The translations under genes and the position numbers were made by a program. DNA of 64,000 bases from positions 39,537 to 103,536 of the forward strand of contig SCPZ01000070.1 of the NCBI GenBank assembly GCA_004299305.1, given 5' to 3'. The first letter of the stretch is position 1. Every line of letters starts with the position of its first letter. Shown piece after piece: positions 17,700 to 28,674 of this stretch. The notes under the pieces were generated by a model that did not search any database, was not told the DNA's origin, and was given only the letters and a program-made list of their open reading frames with translations. Source of the stretch: Methylobacter sp. (GTDB lineage Bacteria; Pseudomonadota; Gammaproteobacteria; Methylococcales; Methylomonadaceae).

Positions 17700-19058
17700 A
17701 TGAATTGGTTTACTAAACTATTTTCCCGTCGCCCCAAAAACAACCTCCCCCCAAAAAAGCCCGACATCACCCCCGATCCTTCAAATAATCCGCTGACCTG
17801 CTGCTCAGAACCCATCTTCACCGAATATAAAAAACTACCGCTGACAACGCTAAAAAAACTAGCTCCTCTTAGAGACATGGACGACGTCTACGTCGGGCAA
17901 CTGGCTCACACGACGCTAAGCTATACGCAAGGATCTGTAATTTTCAGGCTAGGCCAAAAAACCAATTCAGTTTTTTATCTGCTTGAAGGAAGCGTTGAAC
18001 TTCAACCGAATAGTGATAACCGCTACACCCTATCATCTGAGTCATCGTTAGCCAATCTGCCGCTCAATAGCGGCAAGGTTTGCGGAGCAACGGCATTCGC
18101 TAAAACAGACATTACTATTTTGGCGATTTCAGGTGAATTTATTTGTCGGTGGTCGGGTAAGAGCCTGCAACAGCCTGTTGCCGTTGAGCTTATTGATATT
18201 GAATTGCCTAAACAAATTGCCGGCAACCGTTTTTTTACCAGCTTTTCGAATGCCTATCGGGAAAACAAGCTAAGCTTGCCCTCATTACCTAATGTCGCTT
18301 TAAAATTGAAAGAAGCAATGGAGAAAGATTTAGGTATCAGGGAGGTTGTTAAAATTATCGAGGTAGATGTATCTATCGTAGCCAAGCTGATCCAACTTGC
18401 CAACAGCCCGCTATACTCGCCCATATCGCCGATCACTAACTGCCAATCGGCTGTTACCCGATTAGGTTTGGACCAAACGCGAAAACTGGTCATGAGCATC
18501 AGCTTGAAACAATTGTTCCGGTGCAAAAACCCGGAACTGATGGAAAAAATGCAAAACTTATGGAAAAACAGTCTCTACGTATCCAGCTTAAGTTTTATAC
18601 TTGCACAGGAAGACGGCACGGTTAACCCGGAAGATGCCTTATTAGCCGGACTGGTCAGCGATATTGGAACAATACCGATATTGCATTTTGCCGAGCAATA
18701 TCCAAATGAATACCCGAATTTAGATGTATTAGACTCAGCTATCCCATTTTTGAGCCCGTCGGTCGGCTCACTCGTCTTACACACATTAGGCTTTGCGCCG
18801 GAATTAGCCAGCATCCCCAAGTACGCCGAAGACTGGTTCTACGACAGTGATAGCGATCGGCTGGATCTAATTGATATCGTCATACTGGCCAAATTGCACA
18901 GCTATTTCGGCACCAGTAGAGCAAAAGAAATACCGTACCTGAACTCCATACCTGCCTACACTAAACTTAAAAACAGCAAACTAACCCCAGACTTTTCTTT
19001 AGATGTACTGCACAAAGCGAAGTATCGCATCAATGCAGTCATGAACTTTCTTTCTTGA
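17700..19058 (+). CDS. cNMP-binding plus HDOD domain signalling protein
   Basis: 452 residues. The N-terminal half (about 60-165: YTQGSVIFRLGQKTNSVFYL, LEGSVELQP, a phosphate-binding-cassette-like ANLPLNSGKVCGATAF stretch) resembles a cyclic-nucleotide-binding jelly roll. Residues about 195-390 form an HDOD domain (LPSLPNVALKLKEAM, IIEVDVSIVAKLIQLANSPLY, ALLAGLVSDIGTIPIL), a degenerate HD fold without phosphodiesterase residues. Such proteins are intracellular signalling adaptors. No partner lies beside it; prlC follows by 7 bases. Confidence 0.85.
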   Translation: MNWFTKLFSRRPKNNLPPKKPDITPDPSNNPLTCCSEPIFTEYKKLPLTTLKKLAPLRDMDDVYVGQLAHTTLSYTQGSVIFRLGQKTNSVFYLLEGSVELQPNSDNRYTLSSESSLANLPLNSGKVCGATAFAKTDITILAISGEFICRWSGKSLQQPVAVELIDIELPKQIAGNRFFTSFSNAYRENKLSLPSLPNVALKLKEAMEKDLGIREVVKIIEVDVSIVAKLIQLANSPLYSPISPITNCQSAVTRLGLDQTRKLVMSISLKQLFRCKNPELMEKMQNLWKNSLYVSSLSFILAQEDGTVNPEDALLAGLVSDIGTIPILHFAEQYPNEYPNLDVLDSAIPFLSPSVGSLVLHTLGFAPELASIPKYAEDWFYDSDSDRLDLIDIVILAKLHSYFGTSRAKEIPYLNSIPAYTKLKNSKLTPDFSLDVLHKAKYRINAVMNFLS

Positions 19059-19065
19059 TACCATT

Positions 19066-21102
19066 ATGAATAACCCTTTATTAGCCAACTCCACGCTGCC
19101 GTTGTTTTCCCAAATAAAGCCGGAACACGTCGTACCGGCCATCGACCAACTCTTGGCCGAAGCCCGTTCATCTGTAGAACAGCATCTCGCAGCCACGCAA
19201 CACTACACCTGGAAAAACCTGATCGAACCGTTGGAAGATGCTGACGATAAGCTCAATAAAGCCTGGTCTCCAGTCAGCCATATCAATTCCGTGCTCAACA
19301 GCGATGAACTGCGCGATGCCTACAACGCCTGCCTGCCCAAACTCAGCGCCTACTCGACTGAAATGGGGCAAAACGAAGCCCTATTTAAGGCTTATCGCTT
19401 TATCGCCGAAAGCGATGAATTTGCGACGCTCGACACCGCCCAGCAAAAAATCATCCACAACGCCCTAAGAGATTTCAAATTATCCGGCATAGACCTGGAT
19501 AACGAAAAAAAACAACGCTACAAGGACATCAGCCAGGAATTATCCGCCCTTGCCAGCAACTATGAAGAAAACCTGCTTGATGCAACCAATGCCTGGAGCA
19601 AACTAATCAGGGACAAACAGGATCTGGCCGGATTGCCCGAATCCGCCTTGGCCCAAGCCAAACAGACAGCAGAGAGTCACAATGAAGACGGCTGGATGAT
19701 CACTCTGCAATTTCCGTCCTACATTTCGGTCATGACTTACGCCGACAACCGCGAATTGCGCCGAGAACACTACGAAGCCTTCGCAACCCGCGCTTCCGAC
19801 CACGGCCCACATGCAGGACAGTGGGACAACAGCGAAAACATGGAAAAAATCCTGGCCTTGCGTCATGAAAAAGCCCGTTTACTGGGATTCAAAAATTATG
19901 CAGAACTGTCGTTGGCGACCAAAATGGCCGAAAAACCGGATGACGTGACCCATTTTCTCGAAGATTTGGCCGACCGATCCTGGCGACATGCTCGCAAGGA
20001 TTTAGCCGAACTGCGTGAATTCGCCAAACATCACGGCATTCACGACCTACAAGCCTGGGACATGGCTTATTATTCGGAAAAAATGCGCCAGTATTTCTAT
20101 CAGTTGTCTCAGGAAGAAGTTAAAGCCTATTTTCCGATCACCCGCGTCCTGCCCGGCCTATTTGCAATCGTAGAAAAACTGTACGGCCTGCAAATATCCG
20201 AGATCAGCGATTTCGACAGCTGGCATCCCGATGTGCGTTTTTTCCAGATCCATGACCAAAACGGTTCCGTCCGCGGTCAGTTTTATCTCGACCTCTATGC
20301 CCGCGCCAAAAAACGCGGCGGCGCCTGGATGGACGATTGCGTCAACCGCAAGCGATTCGACGATACCATTCAAACCCCGGTCGCCTACCTAACCTGCAAC
20401 TTTACGCCCCCGACCGACGATACACCGGCCTTGCTGACCCATGACGAGGTTACCACCCTGTTCCATGAATTCGGTCACGGCTTACACCACATGCTGACCC
20501 AGGTCGATCACCTCGGCGTTTCCGGCATTAACGGCGTGGAATGGGACGCAGTCGAACTGCCCAGCCAATTCATGGAAAACTGGTGTTGGGAAAAAGAAGC
20601 GCTGGCGCTGATGTCCGGCCATTATCAAAGCGACGAGAAATTGCCGGACGCGTTGTTCGATAAAATGATCGCCGCCAAAAACTTTCAAGCCGGCATGATC
20701 ATGGTACGGCAACTGGAATTCAGCTTATTCGATTTCAGGATACACCGCGACTACGACTCTGAAAAAGGCGGTCGAATCTATGAAACCCTGGAACAAGTCA
20801 GGGAGCAAGTCGCCGTTGTTCGCCCGCCAGAATTCAACCGCTTTGCGCACAGCTTCTCGCATATCTTTGCGGGCGGTTATGCGGCGGGTTATTACAGCTA
20901 CAAATGGGCCGAAGTCTTGTCCAGCGACGCTTTTTCGCTGTTCGAGGAACAAGGCATTTTCGACCGGGAAACCGGCAAAGCTTTTTTAACCAACATCCTT
21001 GAACAAGGCGGCAGCCAAACCGCAATGGAATTATTTATCAACTTCCGCGGTCGCAAACCCACCATCGACGCGTTACTCAGACATAACGGCATCGCGGCAT
21101 GA
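19066..21102 (+). CDS. prlC: oligopeptidase A (M3 family)
   Basis: Zinc oligopeptidase that clears signal peptides and small peptides in the cytoplasm. Zincin motif H467-E468-F-G-H471 ([14 protein letters not shown]), third ligand Glu in the downstream [17 protein letters not shown] helix. 678 residues, the normal length for PrlC. No signal peptide. Its stop codon overlaps the ubiD start (ATGA), so the two are translated together. Confidence 0.97.
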   Translation: MNNPLLANSTLPLFSQIKPEHVVPAIDQLLAEARSSVEQHLAATQHYTWKNLIEPLEDADDKLNKAWSPVSHINSVLNSDELRDAYNACLPKLSAYSTEMGQNEALFKAYRFIAESDEFATLDTAQQKIIHNALRDFKLSGIDLDNEKKQRYKDISQELSALASNYEENLLDATNAWSKLIRDKQDLAGLPESALAQAKQTAESHNEDGWMITLQFPSYISVMTYADNRELRREHYEAFATRASDHGPHAGQWDNSENMEKILALRHEKARLLGFKNYAELSLATKMAEKPDDVTHFLEDLADRSWRHARKDLAELREFAKHHGIHDLQAWDMAYYSEKMRQYFYQLSQEEVKAYFPITRVLPGLFAIVEKLYGLQISEISDFDSWHPDVRFFQIHDQNGSVRGQFYLDLYARAKKRGGAWMDDCVNRKRFDDTIQTPVAYLTCNFTPPTDDTPALLTHDEVTTLFHEFGHGLHHMLTQVDHLGVSGINGVEWDAVELPSQFMENWCWEKEALALMSGHYQSDEKLPDALFDKMIAAKNFQAGMIMVRQLEFSLFDFRIHRDYDSEKGGRIYETLEQVREQVAVVRPPEFNRFAHSFSHIFAGGYAAGYYSYKWAEVLSSDAFSLFEEQGIFDRETGKAFLTNILEQGGSQTAMELFINFRGRKPTIDALLRHNGIAA

Positions 21103-22559
21103 TCTACAAAGACCTGCGCGACTTTATCAAGCAGCTGGAAAAACAGGGAGAGCTCAGACGCATTAGCGTTGAAGTCGATCCTTACCTGGAAATGACCGAA
21201 ATTTGCGACCGCACCCTAAAACGGGGCGGTCCCGCATTGCTGTTCGAAAATCCCAAAGGTGCAAATATTCCAGTGCTGGCCAACCTGTTCGGCACGCCGC
21301 GACGTGTCGCAATGGGCATGGGTGCGGAATCCGTCACCGAGCTGCGCGGCATCGGCGAGTTGCTGGCTTACCTGAAAGAACCCGAGCCGCCCAAAGGCAT
21401 GAAAGACGCTTGGGAGAAATTCCCGGTATTCAAGCAAGTGCTGAATATGGCGCCCAAAATAGTCACGTCCCCGCTCTGCCAGGAACTGGTCCGGGAGGGC
21501 GACGAGATTGATCTTGGCGATTACCCTATCCAAACCTGCTGGCCGGAAGATGCTGCGCCGTTAATTACTTGGCCGCTGGTCATTACCAAGGGTCCTAACA
21601 AGGAGAGGCAGAACCTTGGCATCTACCGAATGCAGGTCATAGCCAAAAACAAAGTCATCATGCGCTGGCTGGCGCACCGGGGCGGCGCACTGGATTTCAA
21701 GGAATTCCAGGCCGCCCATCCCGGCCAGCCCTTCCCTGTTTCAGTAGCCTTGGGCGCTGATCCGGCTACGATACTGGCCGCCGTCACGCCAGTGCCGGAC
21801 TCCCTGTCCGAATACGCATTTGCCGGTTTATTGCGCGGCAGCAAAACCGAAGTCGCCAAATCGCTGCTGAACGATTTACAGGTTCCGGCCAGCGCCGAAA
21901 TCGTGCTGGAAGGCTTTATTTATCCCGGCGAATTCGCCGCCGAAGGCCCTTACGGCGATCACACCGGCTATTACAATGAAGTCGCCGACTTCCCGGTATT
22001 CACTATCGAACGGATCACCCAGCGCCAGGCGCCGATTTATCACAGCACCTATACCGGCAGGCCGCCCGACGAACCGGCCATCCTCGGCGTTGCGTTAAAC
22101 GAGGTCTTCGTACCCATTTTGCAAAAACAATTCCCGGAAATCGTCGATTTTTACCTGCCCCCGGAAGGTTGCTCCTACCGCATGGCCGTGATCAGCATGA
22201 AAAAACAATACGCCGGTCACGCCAAACGCGTGATGCTGGGCACCTGGTCGTTCCTGCGCCAATTCATGTATACCAAGTTTGTGATTGTCGTCGATGACGA
22301 TGTCGACGTCCGCAACTGGCAGGACGTAATCTGGGCAATGACCACCCGTATGGACCCGGCCAGGGATTTGACGATACTGGAAAACACGCCGATCGATTAT
22401 CTCGACTTCGCCTCGCCGGTTTCAGGCTTAGGCTCTAAAGTGGGATTTGACGCGACCAATAAATGGCCAGGGGAAACCAACCGCGAATGGGGCAGGACTA
22501 TCCAGATGTCCCCGGAGGTAGTCAAAAAGGTAGACCAGATATGGGATAGCTTGTTTTAA
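21099..22559 (+). CDS. ubiD: 4-hydroxy-3-polyprenylbenzoate decarboxylase
   Basis: Prenylated-FMN-dependent decarboxylase of ubiquinone synthesis. N-terminus [20 protein letters not shown] is characteristic, as are [32 protein letters not shown] and the [11 protein letters not shown] segment. 486 residues, near the usual length. It needs the flavin prenyltransferase UbiX, which is not in the window. Overlaps prlC by 4 bases. Confidence 0.97.
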   Translation: MIYKDLRDFIKQLEKQGELRRISVEVDPYLEMTEICDRTLKRGGPALLFENPKGANIPVLANLFGTPRRVAMGMGAESVTELRGIGELLAYLKEPEPPKGMKDAWEKFPVFKQVLNMAPKIVTSPLCQELVREGDEIDLGDYPIQTCWPEDAAPLITWPLVITKGPNKERQNLGIYRMQVIAKNKVIMRWLAHRGGALDFKEFQAAHPGQPFPVSVALGADPATILAAVTPVPDSLSEYAFAGLLRGSKTEVAKSLLNDLQVPASAEIVLEGFIYPGEFAAEGPYGDHTGYYNEVADFPVFTIERITQRQAPIYHSTYTGRPPDEPAILGVALNEVFVPILQKQFPEIVDFYLPPEGCSYRMAVISMKKQYAGHAKRVMLGTWSFLRQFMYTKFVIVVDDDVDVRNWQDVIWAMTTRMDPARDLTILENTPIDYLDFASPVSGLGSKVGFDATNKWPGETNREWGRTIQMSPEVVKKVDQIWDSLF

Positions 22560-22614
22560 ATACAAGCGAAAGTTGAATTAACCCAAGGTTAAAACCAACT
22601 TAAGAAGAACAAAT

Positions 22615-22648
22615 GGCAGATAACACCCTCAAAGGGATGTTATCTGCC
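22615..22648. repeat. REP-like hairpin repeat, family 1, copy 3
   Basis: GGCAGATAACACCC and GGGATGTTATCTGCC with one mismatch in the arms, a 5-base centre and outer TTAAG/CTTAAG. It lies between the convergent ubiD and rne genes and could end both transcripts. Confidence 0.8.
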
Positions 22649-22675
22649 CTAACTTAAGTGGGTAGCTTCGTTTTG

Positions 22676-25081
22676 TTATTCCGTTTCTTGCTTTACCACT
22701 TCAACCGGTTTTGGCGCCGGTTCAGCGATAGTCGCTGTTTGTTTAACGTCTGAATCCTGACTGTCGATTTTAACCGGACTCGGGATATTAGCCTGAGACT
22801 CCGGCTGCTCGGCTCTTTCCGTTCTTTTGGCAAAGTCATTATCATAAGAACGAGGCTCAGCCGGGCGCGACTCGTCGTTGTTTTCACTAAACGCGTCATT
22901 TGTGGCGCTTGAGTCGGAATCTGCTTCAGGTTTTTTGTAGTTGGGGTTACGTGGTCTTCTACGGTTCGGCCCCCTTCTGGCATTGTTTCTTTTCGGATAC
23001 TCTCCAGCGGCAACAGGAGCAACAAGTTCCGGCACAGTTGCAATAACTTCGCTCACATCAACAGCGTCACTTTTAACCTGTTCGACTTTCGCTATAGGCA
23101 TATTGGCTGGGTCAAGATTGCGCTTTACGTTTCTGCCTTGACCACGCGGAGCGCGATTTGGGCGGGGTGAATCCGATTGTTGCTCCGGCTTTTGTTTTGG
23201 CACATGTCCTTGTTCAGGCGCTTGAGCTTGAGCTTGCTCTTGGTTTGGACCACGCCCTTGTCCACGGCCTCGTCCACGCCCCCTATCCTGATTTTGACCC
23301 TGCCTGTTACTGTTACTCCTATTCCTGTTCGGCTGAGCCTCATCGGCAGGTTTAGTTCTTTCAGCGGCCTGTGTCGCCGTTACCGTTACTTTGGGCTCTG
23401 CACTGGAACCCACCAGTTTATGCCAGAAGCGCTGAATCAGGCTGGCTGCTTCATTTTTGCTTTGCACCGGAGCAGGAGAATCATGCAGAAATTCCTTCAC
23501 TGCCGCTTTTGCCACACTCGGTTTTACCTGCTGGGCAAATTCAGGAATAGTAATATCTTCCGCTTTTATCTGTAAGTAGCTGGCTTTGCTATCGCCGAAC
23601 TCTTTTTCCTTGATGCGCTCAATATCATAAGCCGGTGTTTCCAAATGCTTGCTGGGCAGGATCACAATGCCGACTTTTAACCGACTTTCAATTTGCTCAA
23701 TGGCGCTACGTTTCTCATTTAACAAGAAAGTCGCACATTCGATTGGCAAATGGGCAATCACTTTTTCCGTGCCTTTTTTCATCGCTTCTTCTTCAAGAAT
23801 ACGCAGTACGGAAAGTGCGACCGATTCTACGTTGCGAATCGTGCCCTGCCCTTTACAGCGCGGACACGGCAGCTGCGTGGAGTCGCCCAAAGAAGGACGC
23901 ATCCGTTGTCTGGACATTTCCAGCAGGCCGAAACGTGAGATACGGCTGGTCTGAATGCGGGCGCGGTCGATTTTAAGCGCGTCGCGTAGGTGATTTTCTA
24001 CGGTTTTCTGGTTCTTATTGGACATCATATCGATAAAATCGATAACGAACAGACCACCCAAATCGCGCAGCCTCAGTTGTCGGGCAATTTCATCGGCCGC
24101 TTCCAGATTAGTATTCAGCGCGGTTTCTTCAATATCACTGCCTTTGGTGGCGCGCGCCGAGTTGATGTCGATAGAGGTCAGCGCTTCGGTATGATCGATA
24201 ACCAGCGATCCGCCGGACGGCAAGGATACTTCCCGGCCATAAGCCACTTCAATTTGGGACTCAATCTGGTAACGGTTAAACAGGGGAACCGCATCTTGAT
24301 ACAACCGTGCCTTAGGCAAAAAGTGCGGCATAACTTGCTTTAAGAAGTTTTGCACCAGCTTGAAGGCATCTTCGCTGTCGATCAAAATCTCATCAATATT
24401 GCCGCGCAAATGGTCTCGCAAGGCCCTAATGATGACGTTGCTTTCCTGAAACACCAAAAACGGCGCTGAATGCTCTTCGGCAGAGCGCTCAATGGCCTCC
24501 CAGAGTTGCAACAAATAATTCAAGTCCCATTGCAATTCTTCGGCGTTTTTACCGCAGCCGGCCGTTCTAACAATGAGCCCCATGCTCTCGGGGATCTCAA
24601 GCGCTTCCATAACTTCACGCAGGTCACTGCGGGTTTCGCCTTCTATACGCCTTGAAATACCGCCCGCTTTAGGGTTGTTGGGCATCAACACCAAATAGGT
24701 GCCGGCCAAGCTGATATAGGTGGTTAAAGCTGCGCCTTTATTGCCGCGTTCTTCTTTTTCAATCTGAACAACGATTTCCTGGCCTTCTTTGATCAGGTCT
24801 TTTATGGCTGGACGACGGCCATCGTTTTCGACGCCATCTTGTAGTTGACGGTAGAGCGGAGAGATTTCTTTGAAAGGTAAAAAGCCGTGTTTTTCAGCGC
24901 CGTAGTTGACGAAGGCTGCTTCCAAACTCGGTTCTACGTGGGTTACTATGCCTTTGTAAATATTTGACTTTTTTTGTTCTTTCGAAGGTACTTCTATGTC
25001 AAAATCATATAGTTTTTGACCGTCTACCAAAGCGACTCGCAGTTCTTCCGGCTGCGTAGCGTTGATAAGCATTCTTTTCAT
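22676..25081 (-). CDS. rne: ribonuclease E
   Basis: Endoribonuclease and scaffold of the RNA degradosome. The N-terminal catalytic half has the S1 domain ([21 protein letters not shown]), the 5'-sensor and DNase-I-like regions ([19 protein letters not shown], with catalytic DxxxxxD residues [15 protein letters not shown]) and the zinc-link CPRCKGQG. The C-terminal 280 residues are disordered, Arg/Asn/Gln-rich (several RGRGRG and QAQAQ tracts) and end in an acidic tail, as in Escherichia coli RNase E. 801 residues: shorter than E. coli (1061) but typical for related gammaproteobacteria. Confidence 0.96.
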   Translation of the reverse strand: MKRMLINATQPEELRVALVDGQKLYDFDIEVPSKEQKKSNIYKGIVTHVEPSLEAAFVNYGAEKHGFLPFKEISPLYRQLQDGVENDGRRPAIKDLIKEGQEIVVQIEKEERGNKGAALTTYISLAGTYLVLMPNNPKAGGISRRIEGETRSDLREVMEALEIPESMGLIVRTAGCGKNAEELQWDLNYLLQLWEAIERSAEEHSAPFLVFQESNVIIRALRDHLRGNIDEILIDSEDAFKLVQNFLKQVMPHFLPKARLYQDAVPLFNRYQIESQIEVAYGREVSLPSGGSLVIDHTEALTSIDINSARATKGSDIEETALNTNLEAADEIARQLRLRDLGGLFVIDFIDMMSNKNQKTVENHLRDALKIDRARIQTSRISRFGLLEMSRQRMRPSLGDSTQLPCPRCKGQGTIRNVESVALSVLRILEEEAMKKGTEKVIAHLPIECATFLLNEKRSAIEQIESRLKVGIVILPSKHLETPAYDIERIKEKEFGDSKASYLQIKAEDITIPEFAQQVKPSVAKAAVKEFLHDSPAPVQSKNEAASLIQRFWHKLVGSSAEPKVTVTATQAAERTKPADEAQPNRNRSNSNRQGQNQDRGRGRGRGQGRGPNQEQAQAQAPEQGHVPKQKPEQQSDSPRPNRAPRGQGRNVKRNLDPANMPIAKVEQVKSDAVDVSEVIATVPELVAPVAAGEYPKRNNARRGPNRRRPRNPNYKKPEADSDSSATNDAFSENNDESRPAEPRSYDNDFAKRTERAEQPESQANIPSPVKIDSQDSDVKQTATIAEPAPKPVEVVKQETE

Positions 25082-25572
25082 TCAATATTCCTTGTTGTTT
25101 CCTGCTCCATGGTCAGATTTTACTGAACAGACTGGTTTGGGTCATCGTGTTTGTGTAGGGGTACTAAAGCCACTTCTACATAACTTAGTTTTTACGGTCT
25201 TAAATTCCGTTTCTGCGTGTTGTAGTTTGTATCTTAGGTCTCCACTTGAGTAAAGATCGAAGATAGTTGCACGGACAGAGCCTAAGCAAATAAATATTCT
25301 TTTTCAGTCTTAGTTGTAAATTCCGTCTTAAACAGGAGTTATAAATCGTTCGTCTAGGGTCGAACGATGAACCCGAAAATCTTACAATGATGAGCCTGCC
25401 TGGTCATCCAACGCAGTTTTAATCACCATCAATACTCCAAGGCAGCTTTATTAGTAAAACCGCAGAGCAAAAGTATGTTTTTTATATAAAAAACCTGCTT
25501 AATATAGCAATCTTATTGCTATACATCAATTTAAAGAATCAATCACCAGCAGATGCTGGTATTATTTGCACT
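25082..25572. promoter_or_regulatory. rne leader and divergent rne/rluC control region
   Basis: 491 bases without a gene between the divergent rne and rluC. It contains two perfect inverted repeats: ATCGTTCG/CGAACGAT (25345-25368, 8-base loop) and TATAGCAAT/ATTGCTATA (25503-25523, 3-base spacer). In enterobacteria rne has a long structured 5' leader through which RNase E limits its own synthesis; a leader of similar length here is an inference from the gap size and the hairpins. An AT-rich ATATAAAAAA stretch near 25482 could serve a promoter. Confidence 0.5.
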
Positions 25573-26532
25573 ATGAATAGTGAACAAAAAATCATAACCC
25601 CCCAAGTCCAACTGGTCGAAATTACCGAAGAACATTGCGATCAACGCTTGGATAATTTTTTAATTGCCCGCTTAAAGGGCGTGCCTAAAAGCCGAATTTA
25701 CCGAATCGTGCGAAAAGGCGAAGTGCGGGTCAATAAAGGCCGCGCCGATGTCAAATACCGCTTGGTTACCGGCGATATAGTCAGGATTCCGCCAGTCAGG
25801 GTCGCTGAACGTAGCGAAGAATCCTATGTGCCACAGGGTTTACAAGCCGCATTGCAACAGGGTATTTTGTTTGAAGACGAAGGTTTCATGATCGTCAACA
25901 AACCGGCAGGTTACGCTGTGCATGGCGGCAGCGGCGTCAGCTCCGGCATTATCGAAGGATTGCGCCTGCTAAGACCCGAAGCGCATTTTTTAGAGCTGGT
26001 GCATCGGCTCGATAAAGATACCTCCGGCTGTTTGATCATCGCCAAAAAACGTAGCGCGCTGAAACTATTGCATGAACTGTTTCGCGACAATCACATCCAT
26101 AAAACTTATCTGGCCCTGCTGGCGGGACAATGGGCCAGGAAAAAACTGGTGGTCGACGCGCCCTTGCTAAAAAATGTCAGCAAGGGCGGCGAACGCATGG
26201 TTGTGATCAGCCAGGCCGGCAAAGAGGCTGAAACCTTATTCCGGCGCTTGAAATTATTTGGCGATTCGACGCTGGTCGAGGCCTCGCCAAAAACCGGGCG
26301 CACCCATCAAATACGCGTACATGCCGCAAGCCTTGGACATCCCATCGTCGGTGACGAACGTTATGGACGGGATGATATTAACCAGAAATTTAAAGGCCGA
26401 GGTTACAAACGCATGTTCCTACATGCGGAAAAGTTAAAATTTCACCACCCTGTTACCGGGGAGCCGTTAACCATTTTGGCGCCTTTGCCACAGCCATTGG
26501 AAGATTTATTGAAACATGAAGAACAAGTTTGA
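25573..26532 (+). CDS. rluC: 23S rRNA pseudouridine synthase RluC
   Basis: Makes pseudouridines 955/2504/2580 of 23S rRNA. An S4 RNA-binding domain (QRLDNFLIARLKGVPKSRIYRI..GEVRVNKGRAD, read in parts) precedes the catalytic domain with HRLDKDTSG carrying the catalytic Asp, and GRTHQIRVHAASLGHPIVGD. About 319 residues from the ATG at 25573; the frame is open 57 bases further upstream, but those residues are unconserved and lie on the inverted repeat at 25503. rne/rluC divergence is conserved in gammaproteobacteria. Confidence 0.95.
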   Translation: MNSEQKIITPQVQLVEITEEHCDQRLDNFLIARLKGVPKSRIYRIVRKGEVRVNKGRADVKYRLVTGDIVRIPPVRVAERSEESYVPQGLQAALQQGILFEDEGFMIVNKPAGYAVHGGSGVSSGIIEGLRLLRPEAHFLELVHRLDKDTSGCLIIAKKRSALKLLHELFRDNHIHKTYLALLAGQWARKKLVVDAPLLKNVSKGGERMVVISQAGKEAETLFRRLKLFGDSTLVEASPKTGRTHQIRVHAASLGHPIVGDERYGRDDINQKFKGRGYKRMFLHAEKLKFHHPVTGEPLTILAPLPQPLEDLLKHEEQV

Positions 26533-27169
26533 TTTAATCATATTCGACTGGGACGGCACCCTGATCGACTCGATAGACTGGATCGTACATTGCCTGCAAA
26601 CGGCGGGGCAACAATGCGGCTGCGCTATTCCAGAGCCCCAGGCGGCAAAAGACGTGATCGGCCTGAGCATTACAAACGCCTGCGCCAAGCTATTTCCCGA
26701 CGTCGATCAGCCTACGCTGCCCCGACTGACGGCCAGTTACCAACAAACCTATTTGTCCAGACAGCTAAGCCGCGAAGATTTGTTCCCCGGCGTTTACCAG
26801 ATGCTGGTGGAACTGAAACAATCGGGTTATCAGCTAGCCGTTGCCACCGGTAAAACCCGGACCGGTTTGCAAGAAGCATTACAGGCGACAGGGACAGAGG
26901 ATTTATTCTCTATTACCCGTTGCTCCGATGAGACCGCCTCCAAACCCGATCCGCTGATGCTGCATCAAATTATGCAGCACACCAATACGGCGAATGAACG
27001 CAGTTTAATGGTCGGCGATTCCACCCATGACTTGCAAATGGCGATGAACGCCCAAATATCGGCCATAGCGGTGTCATGCGGAGCGCATCCTGAAGACATA
27101 TTACAACAATACAATCCCTTGATATGCTTACAGCAACCTGCGGAACTACTGAATATTATTAGAGGCTAA
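26516..27169 (+). CDS. HAD-superfamily phosphatase (Gph-like, subfamily IA)
   Basis: 217 residues with HAD motif I FDWDGTLIDS (nucleophile Asp), motif II in LAVATGKT, the conserved Lys in ASKPDPLML and motif III VGDSTHDL. The alpha-helical C1 cap lies between motifs I and II. Substrate cannot be read from sequence; relatives next to rluC are annotated as phosphoglycolate-phosphatase-like. It overlaps rluC by 17 bases and precedes sppA by 6, giving one operon. Confidence 0.92.
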   Translation: MKNKFDLIIFDWDGTLIDSIDWIVHCLQTAGQQCGCAIPEPQAAKDVIGLSITNACAKLFPDVDQPTLPRLTASYQQTYLSRQLSREDLFPGVYQMLVELKQSGYQLAVATGKTRTGLQEALQATGTEDLFSITRCSDETASKPDPLMLHQIMQHTNTANERSLMVGDSTHDLQMAMNAQISAIAVSCGAHPEDILQQYNPLICLQQPAELLNIIRG

Positions 27170-27175
27170 CAAGTC

Positions 27176-28141
27176 ATGAACAACCAGAACAAAACAGAAG
27201 AGACACACGAACCCGGCTGGGAGCGAGAGGTCATCGAAAAGCTGGCTCTAGCCGCAGTCACCGAGCAAACCAGGGCAAGGCGTTGGGGCGTTTTTTTTAA
27301 AAGCTTGATGTTTGTATACTTGCTCGCCGTGCTTGGCGTGGCCATGTATCCCAAATTCAGCAAGGATATTGGCGTTGACGGCAAGGATCATACCGCCGTT
27401 ATCGACGTGGTCGGCATGATTGCCGAAGGCCAAAATGCCAATGCGGACAGCATTATCGAAAGCTTAAGAGATGCCGTCAAAGACGAGCACACCAAAGGCA
27501 TTATCCTACATGCCAATTCGCCGGGCGGCAGCCCCGTGCAGTCCTCTTATGTGTATGAGGAAATCAGGAAAATCAAAAAAGAACACCCCAAATTGCCTAT
27601 TTATGCCGTAGTCAGCGACATTTGCGCATCGGGTTGCTATTTTATCGTATCGGCCAGCGACAAAATTTTTGTTAACCCCTCCAGCCTAGTTGGCTCTATA
27701 GGCGTATTGATGGACGGCTTCGGTTTTGTAGACATCATGCAAAAGCTGGGCGTAGAGCGTAGGCTATTCACAGCGGGTGCGCATAAAGCCATGCTCGACC
27801 CTTTTTCACCGCCTAAAGAAGACGAAACACGCTATATACAAGGCCTGTTAAACCAAGTACATCAGCAATTTATCGGCGCGGTTAAAGCCGGTCGCGGCGA
27901 CAGGCTTAAAGAAACCCCCGAATTATTTTCAGGACTGGTCTGGACAGGTGAAGAAGGCGTTAAGCTGGGTATAGTTGATGCCGTTGGCAATCAAGATTAC
28001 GTCGCCAAGGAATTGATTGGCGCAGAAACACGGGTTGACTTTAGTCGACAGGAACATTTGCTCGATAAAATCGCCGGTAAGCTGGGCGCATCTTTCGGGC
28101 AAGCTATCGGCAGCATGGTTCAAGGCGTGTCGTTACGTTAA
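27176..28141 (+). CDS. sppA: signal peptide peptidase SppA, S49 family
   Basis: 321 residues. One N-terminal membrane anchor (about 40-58, FKSLMFVYLLAVLGVAMY) precedes the ClpP-like domain. The catalytic dyad is read as S152 in CASGCYFIVSASD and K204 in FTAGAHKAMLDPF, by analogy to the short SppA class. LHANSPGG marks the oxyanion region. The active-site motif is ASGCY rather than the more common ASGGY. It degrades cleaved signal peptides in the membrane. Last gene of rluC-HAD-sppA. Confidence 0.94.
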   Translation: MNNQNKTEETHEPGWEREVIEKLALAAVTEQTRARRWGVFFKSLMFVYLLAVLGVAMYPKFSKDIGVDGKDHTAVIDVVGMIAEGQNANADSIIESLRDAVKDEHTKGIILHANSPGGSPVQSSYVYEEIRKIKKEHPKLPIYAVVSDICASGCYFIVSASDKIFVNPSSLVGSIGVLMDGFGFVDIMQKLGVERRLFTAGAHKAMLDPFSPPKEDETRYIQGLLNQVHQQFIGAVKAGRGDRLKETPELFSGLVWTGEEGVKLGIVDAVGNQDYVAKELIGAETRVDFSRQEHLLDKIAGKLGASFGQAIGSMVQGVSLR

Positions 28142-28168
28142 AAGTTCAGGGTGATGATTTAAAGTTTT

Positions 28169-28377
28169 TATAACATTTAGCCACAAATTGCGCAGATTAA
28201 ACGGATTGCTGTTGTTTTATGTCGGATTGCCCCATGACTTTTTAAAATAAGCCAACGCCGCCTACCAACAGTAGGCGCCTTAGGCGAAGCGCCTACTGTT
28301 GATTAAATGACTCGTTTACAATAAACGGCAAAAAACAATCCGTTTAATCTGCGTCAATTTGTGGCTAAATAGTTATA
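28169..28377. mobile_element. 209-base element with 40-base terminal inverted repeats
   Basis: Ends TATAACATTTAGCCACAAAT... (28169-28208) and its inverse up to 28377 match over about 40 bases with a few differences. Inside it, at 28265-28302, is a second palindrome (CAACAGTAGGCGC / GCGCCTACTGTTG) whose half recurs at 42893 and 51576. No coding capacity; behaves like a MITE with a second small repeat inside. It separates sppA from the PepSY gene. Confidence 0.75.
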
Positions 28378-28401
28378 AATCTTTTTCTAATTGGATTGCC
28401 C

Positions 28402-28656
28402 ATGAAAAATTTGATTAAAGTAGTTGCGGTCATCTTGCTGTTTTCCAACAGCTGTTTTGCAGCAAGCACTCTACTGGCAGACATCAGTTTGGACGAGGCG
28501 ACCAAACAAATAATCGAAGGCACTTACAACAAGGTGCTTGGCGCGCAAACAGAACTCATCAATGGCAGGACAATATATGTCATTAAGGTATTAACGCCCG
28601 ATGGCCGTATCCAATATTACAAAATTGACGCCGAAACCGGCCAATTAGTCAGCTAA
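28402..28656 (+). CDS. PepSY domain secreted protein
   Basis: 84 residues: signal peptide (about 1-20, ending in CFAA) and a single PepSY unit (ISLDEATKQIIEGTYNKVLGAQTELINGR, read in parts, then IYVIKVLTPDGRIQYYKIDAETGQ). Such small PepSY proteins often act upstream of two-component systems as periplasmic modulators. It is 18 bases from the response regulator that follows, so they form an operon. The ATG at 28402 is preferred to a TTG two codons earlier. Confidence 0.88.
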   Translation: MKNLIKVVAVILLFSNSCFAASTLLADISLDEATKQIIEGTYNKVLGAQTELINGRTIYVIKVLTPDGRIQYYKIDAETGQLVS

Positions 28657-28674
28657 GCTCGACAGACGAAAAAC

